From: Candidatus Saccharimonadota bacterium
Lineage (GTDB): Bacteria > Patescibacteriota > Saccharimonadia > CAILAD01 > BJGX01
DNA length: 9,253 nucleotides
NCBI GenBank assembly: GCA_013816445.1
Contig: JACDEK010000032.1
Coordinates: 1-9,253, forward strand
Reading direction: 5' to 3'
Shown here: one piece after another, positions 5,408 to 9,253 of the stretch
Numbering within the stretch: the first letter of the stretch is position 1
Layout: every line of letters begins with the position of its first letter
Notes under the pieces: model-generated
Database searches by the model: none
What the model saw: only the letters and a program-made list of their open reading frames with translations
Told to the model about the DNA's origin: nothing
Translations under genes and position numbers: made by a program

Positions 5408-6745
5408 TTATTCAGTTCGCAGGGCTTCAATAGGATCAAGCTTGGCAGCCTTGCGTGACGGTAGCCAGCCAGCCAAAATTGAAATAATAACTAGAATGAG
5501 TATTAGTATTCCAATTTGAAGTGGTTGAAATATAAGTAAAGAATTACCTGCACCAAGATTTACTTTGGCAGTAATCCAGGGGTTAAGTGCGGTACCTAGC
5601 CCAAAGGCTAGACCAGCTCCAATTGCACCCCCAAGTAAGCCAATCCAGGCAGCTTCAAAGCGAAATAGTCGGCCAATGTCACGTTTGCGCATACCCAGGG
5701 CTTTCATCAGGCCAATTTCTCGGGTGCGTTGTAGTACCGAGATATACATTGTATTAACAATACCAAAGATAGAAGCCAGTACGGCAATTAGCCCAAAGGC
5801 AATAACAATACCCTGCAATACACTAATGATTTGGGTCAGAAAAGCTTGAGTGTCTTTAACACTTTGCGCATAAAAGCCAATATCTTTAATCTTGTTTTGT
5901 ACAGCGGTAATATTTTGGGCATTGTTACCGTCTGCAACTTTTACAAAAATATCAGTGTAGGCTCGGTAATTGGCAGTACCAAGAGTAGAAATATCATTCA
6001 GCTCATGAGCAGCTTCTTGGCTGGTAAACAAGTAGAGCTCGGTACCCGGCTGTGAAGTAGTAGGTTTTTTAAGAATTGCAGCAATCGTAAATTCTTGCAC
6101 GACACTATCTTGAACAATTGCTTGAGAAAAAGTTTGTGGTGCGCCTGTTGCTGGTGGTTTTTGTACGCCTACAGTGATAGTCTTACCAACTGCTGCCTCG
6201 ACGCTCGGAAATCCAAGAGCAGCTATATAGGCCTCGGGCAATAGTACTTGCTTGCCAATGAGTGGTTTTGGAATAGAGCCTGCGATTAGATCTGGTTGTT
6301 GAAATGGTGGGAACGACTGCATGGTGCCTACAAATTTTTTCTGATCTGGACGAGTAATGTATTGTAAGTTAGCAGTGATGTCTTCGCGTACACTTTCAAC
6401 ACCCGGCACAGCTTTAACCTTTTTAATATCATCATCGGTTAAGCGTTTTACTTGCGTGACTGCGCCTGAGTTTGATACCGACGAACCAAAGTTACCACTG
6501 TATTCAGTTGGCTTGGATGCGTCACCTCCTCCTAAAACAGTTTGATCAGCAACAACGATTAGCTCGGTGGGGTCAAAGTTTTTGGCGATGATATTATTTA
6601 CAAAAGATTGAGCACCATTACTGGCGGCTAGCGTGAGAGTAAGGGCAAAGGCACCTACGGCAATCGCCATGGCAGTTAATAGTGTACGTGCTTTGGCACT
6701 ACGTAAACTTCTGCCAGCACGGCGGATTTGATCAGATAAAAACAT
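5408..6745 (-). CDS. ABC transporter permease, MacB/LolC/FtsX family
   Basis: 445 aa, full length. Layout of the MacB-type permease: N-terminal membrane helix (~20-44, ARTLLTAMAIAVGAFALTLTLAA), a large extracytoplasmic MacB-PCD-type domain (~45-305), then three membrane helices (~309-334, ~365-388, ~409-428) of the FtsX domain. Hallmarks are VLQRTREIGLMKALGMRKRDI (337-357), the coupling segment that contacts the ATPase, and the end GWLPSRKAAKLDPIEALRTE (426-445). Such permeases do not form a classical channel; they transmit ATP-driven movement to an external domain to extract or expel lipoproteins, peptides or drugs. Substrate is unknown, and no membrane-fusion protein or outer-membrane factor is nearby, as expected for a single-membrane cell. 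ATG 6745 overlaps the ATPase stop codon (TAATG), with the SD GAGGAGA inside the ATPase gene, so translation is probably coupled. Confidence 0.93.
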   Translation of the reverse strand: MFLSDQIRRAGRSLRSAKARTLLTAMAIAVGAFALTLTLAASNGAQSFVNNIIAKNFDPTELIVVADQTVLGGGDASKPTEYSGNFGSSVSNSGAVTQVKRLTDDDIKKVKAVPGVESVREDITANLQYITRPDQKKFVGTMQSFPPFQQPDLIAGSIPKPLIGKQVLLPEAYIAALGFPSVEAAVGKTITVGVQKPPATGAPQTFSQAIVQDSVVQEFTIAAILKKPTTSQPGTELYLFTSQEAAHELNDISTLGTANYRAYTDIFVKVADGNNAQNITAVQNKIKDIGFYAQSVKDTQAFLTQIISVLQGIVIAFGLIAVLASIFGIVNTMYISVLQRTREIGLMKALGMRKRDIGRLFRFEAAWIGLLGGAIGAGLAFGLGTALNPWITAKVNLGAGNSLLIFQPLQIGILILILVIISILAGWLPSRKAAKLDPIEALRTE

Positions 6746-7464
6746 TAGACTCTCCTCGTTTTTTTGCTTGTTGCCGTAGGTTGTTTACTCTTACCTTCAA
6801 TACGGGTTATTTCGCCGTCTTTCATATATATACGCATACTACAGCGCGCAGCTAGCTCTTCGTCGTGTGTGACAATTACAAGGGTGGCGCCAATAGATTT
6901 ATGTAAATTAAAAAGAAGCTTAATAATAAGCTCACCCGTAGTACTATCCAGGTTACCAGTCGGCTCATCTGCAAAAATAATTTTGGGTTTATTGACGATA
7001 GCTCGGGCAATAGCCAGGCGTTGTTTTTGCCCACCACTGAGTTTACTGGCTTGAGCATCAATTTTTTCTTCCAAATCGACTGCACTGAGTGCTTCGAGTA
7101 CTCGCTTGCGTCTGTTACGTCGACCAACTTTGGCAATTTCGAGTGGCAACATAACGTTTTGGTAGCAAGTTTGATTGGCTTCAACAAAAAAAGCTTGAAA
7201 AATAAAACTCATTTCAGTACTGCGAAATTTATCAATTTGTCTTGGCTTGAGCTCACTGAGTGCTTTATCATTAATAATGACGTCGCCTTCACTGGGGCGA
7301 TCGAGCCCACTCATGATGTGCATCATAGTAGACTTCCCAGAACCACTTTTGCCAATAATAGCTGCAGTAGTTGTAGTAGGAATAGCTACATCTATTTTGT
7401 ACAAGGCTGTAAACAGACTGTCTCCCTTACCATAGGTTTTGGTGATATCTTTTAATTCAATCAT
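6745..7464 (-). CDS. ABC transporter ATPase, LolD/MacB family
   Basis: 239 aa, full length. The protein hydrolyses ATP on the inner face of the membrane and drives the permease encoded just downstream. Seen in order: Walker A GKSGSGKST (38-46), Q-loop FIFQ (87-90), signature LSGGQKQRLA (142-151), Walker B IIFADEPTGNLD (162-173), and H-loop VTHDEE (198-203). The start MIELKDITKTYGKGDSLFTALYKIDV is typical of the LolD/MacB group. The usual LLP...N region after the Q-loop reads FFVEANQTCYQNVMLPLEIA, which fits. A basic tail (~225-239, SKQPTATSKKTRRV) extends past the fold. No Shine-Dalgarno precedes ATG 7464; an extended -10 box ends 9 nt upstream, so the operon mRNA may be leaderless. Confidence 0.95.
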   Translation of the reverse strand: MIELKDITKTYGKGDSLFTALYKIDVAIPTTTTAAIIGKSGSGKSTMMHIMSGLDRPSEGDVIINDKALSELKPRQIDKFRSTEMSFIFQAFFVEANQTCYQNVMLPLEIAKVGRRNRRKRVLEALSAVDLEEKIDAQASKLSGGQKQRLAIARAIVNKPKIIFADEPTGNLDSTTGELIIKLLFNLHKSIGATLVIVTHDEELAARCSMRIYMKDGEITRIEGKSKQPTATSKKTRRV

Positions 7465-7473
7465 AGTGTAATA

Positions 7474-7482
7474 AGTATATCA
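7474..7482 (-). promoter_or_regulatory. Extended -10 promoter of the ABC operon, probably giving a leaderless mRNA
   Basis: On the minus strand TGATATACT reads TG-A-TATACT, an extended -10 motif. It ends 9 nt before ATG 7464, so RNA would start 0-3 nt from the start codon. No SD-like sequence lies between. The -35 is weak, as usual for extended -10 promoters. Confidence 0.5.
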
Positions 7483-7538
7483 TTTTTTAACTAAAAATTA
7501 ACTGAAGAATGTGTTTCTACTACAGGTAAAAACAACAC

Positions 7539-7592
7539 AAAAAAATTTTGTAATAAATATAGCACTTACCTAGTTTTAGATAAGTGCTATAT
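7539..7592 (-). terminator. Probable terminator downstream of the 77-aa gene
   Basis: ATATAGCACTTA (7557-7568) and TAAGTGCTATAT (7581-7592) form a perfect 12-bp stem with a 12-nt loop. On the minus strand it is followed, after about 11 nt, by seven T (7539-7545). The T tract is further away than ideal, so termination may be partial. CCTAG (7569-7573) could alternatively pair with CTAGG (7595-7599), excluding the main stem. The hairpin is 87 nt past the stop codon at 7680; no gene is seen in the 7465-7679 spacer. Confidence 0.5.
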
Positions 7593-7679
7593 AGCTAGGG
7601 TATATTGTTTATTTGCCTCCAACAGATAGTCTAGTAGCTCTGTATTAACCAAAAAACTCTTTTGCCAGACAAAACCTGT

Positions 7680-7913
7680 TCAAAGGTCATATACTGGGCA
7701 ACGCTCAAGACGACTGAAAGGCAGCGCAGTTCCAAAAGGAGCGCCCGATTCATAGTGATATTCAATTTGTAAATCAGTGTTTCCAAATTTCTCACGCACG
7801 CCTACAAAGCCTTCTTCTAAAGCAATATATACACCAAATTGAAAGTTATGGGCAATAATTCGATATAAATAACCATGTTGGCAAACACTTACAGGTATGT
7901 ATGGTCCAAACAA
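7680..7913 (-). CDS. Conserved-looking 77-aa protein of unknown function, TTG start
   Basis: I do not recognise a family. The protein reads as a compact, beta-rich cytoplasmic domain: VSVCQHGYLYRIIAHNFQFGVYIA, an acidic turn, EGFVGVREKFGN, LQIEYHYESGAPFGTALP, then a charged end SRLERCPVYDL. The two cysteines are at 11 and 72. It has no signal peptide or membrane segment. The start TTG 7913 is chosen because GAGGTGA (7921-7927) lies 7 nt upstream. An ATG just before it (7920) opens a different frame that stops after 24 codons and is only 0-2 nt from the SD. The frame closes upstream at a TAA, so no other start is available. A good promoter lies about 45 nt upstream (7958-7985) and a hairpin downstream, so this is a single-gene unit. 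The protein looks well folded rather than random, but its role is unknown. Confidence 0.7.
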   Translation of the reverse strand: MFGPYIPVSVCQHGYLYRIIAHNFQFGVYIALEEGFVGVREKFGNTDLQIEYHYESGAPFGTALPFSRLERCPVYDL

Positions 7914-7957
7914 TATGCATTCACCTCTTTTTATAAAGGGTAATTACAACGCGCTCT

Positions 7958-7985
7958 ATTATATACCCAAGAGTAGTGAAAGCAA
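7958..7985 (-). promoter_or_regulatory. Promoter of the 77-aa gene
   Basis: Minus-strand TTGCTT (7980-7985) and a perfect TATAAT (7958-7963) with a 16-nt spacer. Transcription would start near 7951, giving a leader of about 38 nt with the SD GAGGTGA. It is divergent from the plus-strand promoter at 8005-8034; the two -35 boxes are 19 nt apart. Confidence 0.6.
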
Positions 7986-8004
7986 GCGTGAGTATTGTAT
8001 GATT

Positions 8005-8034
8005 TTGTTAAAATTATGCATTTAGCTGTATACT
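8005..8034 (+). promoter_or_regulatory. Promoter of the three-TM protein gene
   Basis: TTGTTA (8005-8010) and TATACT (8029-8034) with an 18-nt spacer, TG directly before the -10. The predicted RNA start, 8041, coincides with an in-frame ATA codon of the downstream gene. Confidence 0.5.
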
Positions 8035-8079
8035 CTATGTATAGATAAAAATCCTCAAAAACAACCTCTCTCTCAGCAT

Positions 8080-8352
8080 TTGATTGATATGTTCTTTAAA
8101 GATCGTAGCGGAACTATTGTATTAGCCCAGGTTCCGAATGTACCTATTATTATTGCTATTATTGTTTGGTTACTGATGCTATTTGTTCATCAAGAACCCT
8201 ATCAAATTATACTAACAATTGTGTTCAATGTGGCTTTGGGGATCTGGGCGGTATTAGAGTTTGGCTGGGGAGTGAATTATTTTCGACGTGGCCTTGGCTT
8301 AGTGGTGTTGATTTTTGTATTAAAATTTTTCACCCAGTTACTTTTACACTAA
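8080..8352 (+). CDS. Small three-TM membrane protein, function unknown
   Basis: 90 aa from TTG 8080; ATG 8089 in the same frame is the only ATG near the N-terminus. An amphipathic, charged start (LIDMFFKDRSGTIVLAQVPN) leads into hydrophobic segments at ~22-37 (PIIIAIIVWLLMLFV), ~42-60 (QIILTIVFNVALGIWAVLE) and ~71-89 (GLGLVVLIFVLKFFTQLLL), with an NYFRR cytoplasmic-looking turn (66-70). No Shine-Dalgarno precedes either start. The frame stays open upstream to 8026 and reads coding-like (DKNPQKQPLSQH before the TTG), so the real N-terminus may lie at 8041 at a non-canonical codon. I do not recognise a named family; proteins of this shape are common in Patescibacteria. It ends 2 nt from the convergent gene at 8355 with no terminator between them. 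Confidence 0.72.
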   Translation: MIDMFFKDRSGTIVLAQVPNVPIIIAIIVWLLMLFVHQEPYQIILTIVFNVALGIWAVLEFGWGVNYFRRGLGLVVLIFVLKFFTQLLLH

Positions 8353-8354
8353 AT

Positions 8355-8573
8355 TTAAGAAGTAAGCCAGCTGACTAAATAATATGCTAGTGCGCCTAGG
8401 CAAAGTGGGTAGACAATAAACAGCCAAATATATGAAAATACTGAAGTATCTTTTGATTTTTGTAGAAATGTGTACCAGGTTGTGAGACTCAATGCACTTG
8501 CAATATAGTTGAGCGCAATTGCTCCGCCCAGTAGTCCGGTACCAATCAAAAAAATTTTACTAAATAATATCAT
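8355..8573 (-). CDS. Small two-TM membrane protein, function unknown
   Basis: 72 aa with two hydrophobic segments, ~4-30 (FSKIFLIGTGLLGGAIALNYIASALSL) and ~48-69 (SYIWLFIVYPLCLGALAYYLVSW), joined by a polar loop (TTWYTFLQKSKDTSVF). Both ends would be on the same side of the membrane. No catalytic motif is visible and I recognise no family. ATG 8573 has no Shine-Dalgarno; instead an extended -10 box ends 7 nt before it, the exact spacing for RNA starting at the A of the ATG, so a leaderless message is likely. It converges with the three-TM gene, leaving a 2-nt gap; the pair would produce overlapping 3' ends. Confidence 0.7.
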   Translation of the reverse strand: MILFSKIFLIGTGLLGGAIALNYIASALSLTTWYTFLQKSKDTSVFSYIWLFIVYPLCLGALAYYLVSWLTS

Positions 8574-8580
8574 AAAATAT

Positions 8581-8589
8581 AGTATATCA
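8581..8589 (-). promoter_or_regulatory. Extended -10 promoter of the two-TM gene (leaderless)
   Basis: Minus-strand TGATATACT, identical to the element before the ABC ATPase gene at 7474-7482. The box ends at 8581 and 7 nt (ATATTTT) separate it from ATG 8573. No SD and no clear -35 are present. Confidence 0.5.
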
Positions 8590-8616
8590 GTTTTTTACAT
8601 ATATTCTTTTAGAGTG

Positions 8617-8648
8617 AATATAAAAAGCGCCACCGAGTTGGTAGCGCT
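8617..8648 (-). terminator. Rho-independent terminator of the 119-aa gene
   Basis: On the minus strand AGCGC-T-ACC (8648-8640) pairs with GGT-G-GCGCT (8634-8626) around a five-nt loop, with one A-C mismatch in the middle, followed by TTTTTATATTC. It begins 2 nt after the stop codon of the 8651-9010 gene. Confidence 0.75.
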
Positions 8649-8650
8649 GA

Positions 8651-9010
8651 CTAAATGGCATATGGTGTACTGAAGTCAATGCCAGGAAAAAGACTATAGA
8701 CGTAGGCTTCACACACGCCTATCAAAATCTCTCCTTGCTGGTAATCTTCAAAACCATGCTTTTCGAGCCAGAAACACAGCTCTGTCAGGCCCTCGACATG
8801 ATCTTTTGTATCATATTTTTTATTTGGTGGCTCGCAGGGATAAGTTAAGTTTTCACCAAATTCCCCGATATGAATTTTTTTGGGTGTTTGTGCCATTATT
8901 TTGCGTAAAAAAACGATTTTAACGATTTTTACTTCAAAGTATTGCCAGAAGTATACGCCTATAATTTGCTGACTAAGATTCAGAATTGAGCTACCTGGCT
9001 TGTTGTGCAT
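8651..9010 (-). CDS. 119-aa protein of unknown function
   Basis: The family is not recognised. Residues ~40-119 read like a compact soluble domain: TPKKIHIGEFGENLTYPCEPP, a charged DTKDHVEGLTELCFWLEKHGFEDY (~67-90) likely helical, QQGEILIGVCEAYVYSLFPGIDF. It has cysteines at 59, 79 and 100 and no signal peptide. ATG 9010 is chosen because AAGGAG (9018-9023) lies 7 nt upstream and a consensus promoter (9048-9076) precedes it. The N-terminal ~38 residues are less protein-like and include a KIVKIV repeat encoded by a direct DNA repeat AAAATCGTT. An internal start at ATG 8896 (MAQTPKK, 81 aa) is possible: a TATACT box lies at 8950-8955, but no SD is near. A terminator follows the stop codon by 2 nt, so this is a single-gene unit. 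Confidence 0.7.
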   Translation of the reverse strand: MHNKPGSSILNLSQQIIGVYFWQYFEVKIVKIVFLRKIMAQTPKKIHIGEFGENLTYPCEPPNKKYDTKDHVEGLTELCFWLEKHGFEDYQQGEILIGVCEAYVYSLFPGIDFSTPYAI

Positions 9011-9047
9011 TGCGCAGCTCCTTTTAAGGTGCAGTTTTCTTACCGTA

Positions 9048-9076
9048 ATCGTAGTGTATTTATATATGGATGTCAA
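9048..9076 (-). promoter_or_regulatory. Consensus promoter of the 119-aa gene
   Basis: Minus-strand TTGACA (9071-9076, perfect) and TACGAT (9048-9053) with a 17-nt spacer. RNA would begin near 9041, leaving a leader of about 30 nt with the SD AAGGAG. CCTT and AAGG in the leader could pair weakly across the SD. Confidence 0.7.
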
Positions 9077-9123
9077 AAATACTTAAGATACATATCTCGT
9101 ATCAATACATGATTACAAGGGTG

Positions 9124-9129
9124 TATAAT
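9124..9129 (+). promoter_or_regulatory. -10 box of the gene at the right edge
   Basis: A perfect TATAAT preceded directly by TG, with no good -35 at 16-18 nt. RNA would start near 9136. An SD-like AAAGAG (9142-9147) lies 5 nt before ATG 9153. It is divergent from the promoter at 9048-9076; the spacer of about 140 nt between the two start codons holds nothing else I can see. Confidence 0.4.
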
Positions 9130-9152
9130 AGTAGTGTAACGAAAGAGATATA

Positions 9153-9253
9153 ATGCCAAATATTCCTTCATCAGAAAACAACAATTCTCAAGAGACTACT
9201 CATAAATCAAATATATTACTTCAATTAGTTATATATGGTGTGTATTTGTTAGT
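9153..9253 (+). CDS. Start of an unidentified, possibly membrane protein, cut by the right edge
   Basis: 33 codons are visible. A polar Asn/Ser-rich N-terminus (PNIPSSENNNSQETTHKSN) leads into the start of a hydrophobic stretch (ILLQLVIYGVYLLV), which suggests a cytoplasmic tail followed by a membrane helix. The start is supported by the AAAGAG ribosome-binding site and the TATAAT box upstream. Too little is present to name a family. Confidence 0.6.
   Translation, partial: MPNIPSSENNNSQETTHKSNILLQLVIYGVYLL

Noticed and set aside
5565..6545. Several plus-strand frames of 62-94 codons
   Set aside because: They are antisense to the permease gene, whose domain motifs are unambiguous.
6764..7455. 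Plus- and minus-strand frames of 62-144 codons over the ATPase gene
   Set aside because: They are shadows of the ATPase, which carries every ABC motif in the right order.
7848..7920. Short ATG frame (24 codons) at the start of the 77-aa gene
   Set aside because: The ATG is 0-2 nt from the SD, too close to use well, and the frame stops early; the TTG at 7913 has the ideal spacing.
1..9253. UGA recoded as glycine (code 25 of Gracilibacteria/Absconditabacteria)
   Set aside because: TGA ends the hydrolase and the 77-aa gene at sensible places, and there is no in-frame TGA within conserved domains.
1..9253. CRISPR array, IS element, integrase or attachment-site signs
   Set aside because: No regularly spaced repeats, transposase motifs, long inverted repeats or tRNA remnants were seen.

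Overview
The window looks like a chromosomal segment of a small-genome, AT-rich, Gram-positive-like bacterium. I infer Candidate Phyla Radiation/Patescibacteria, most likely Candidatus Saccharibacteria (TM7). The reasons are the short, mostly orphan genes, many small membrane proteins of unknown function, a DUF4190-type protein, a MacB/LolD-like ABC pair without accessory subunits, and a Pif1-like helicase with a Myb/HTH-like tail of the kind I associate with this group. UGA is used as a stop (at 3798-3800, and as TCA on the plus strand at 7680-7682), so this is not the UGA-glycine code of Gracilibacteria/Absconditabacteria. The taxonomy comes from gene character, not from a marker gene.

Left part (1-2600): a minus-strand ATP-grasp ligase runs off the left edge and has no normal start codon in the sequence as given. 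It is divergent from a complete SF1B Pif1/RecD-like helicase. Candidate promoters for both lie in the 748-1019 spacer.

Middle plus-strand block (2600-5400): four genes, each apparently with its own promoter. They are a 62-aa alanine-rich helical protein, a membrane-anchored alpha/beta hydrolase with a complete Ser-Asp-His triad, an unrecognised 170-aa protein in a tidy cassette (strong promoter, 5' stem-loop, strong Shine-Dalgarno, TTCG-loop terminator) with an internal GC step, and a DUF4190-like two-TM protein with a Pro/Gln-rich tail.

Right part (5400-9253): a minus-strand ABC transporter operon (ATPase then FtsX/MacB-type permease, joined by TAATG coupling) is convergent with the DUF4190 gene. 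After it come small unknown genes: a 77-aa TTG-start protein, a three-TM protein, a two-TM protein convergent with it, and a 119-aa soluble protein with its own promoter and terminator. The start of a further plus-strand gene is cut by the right edge.

Two themes deserve attention. First, several genes (7464-, 8573-, perhaps 3009+) have a -10 box 7-9 nt before the start codon and no Shine-Dalgarno, which suggests leaderless mRNAs beside normal SD-led genes. Second, two reading frames (1-747 and 8080-8352) appear to extend upstream of any canonical start codon. I found no CRISPR array, tRNA, rRNA, IS element or recognisable defence island, and nothing I can firmly name as a new system. The 170-aa cassette at 3842-4502 is the best candidate for something undescribed.
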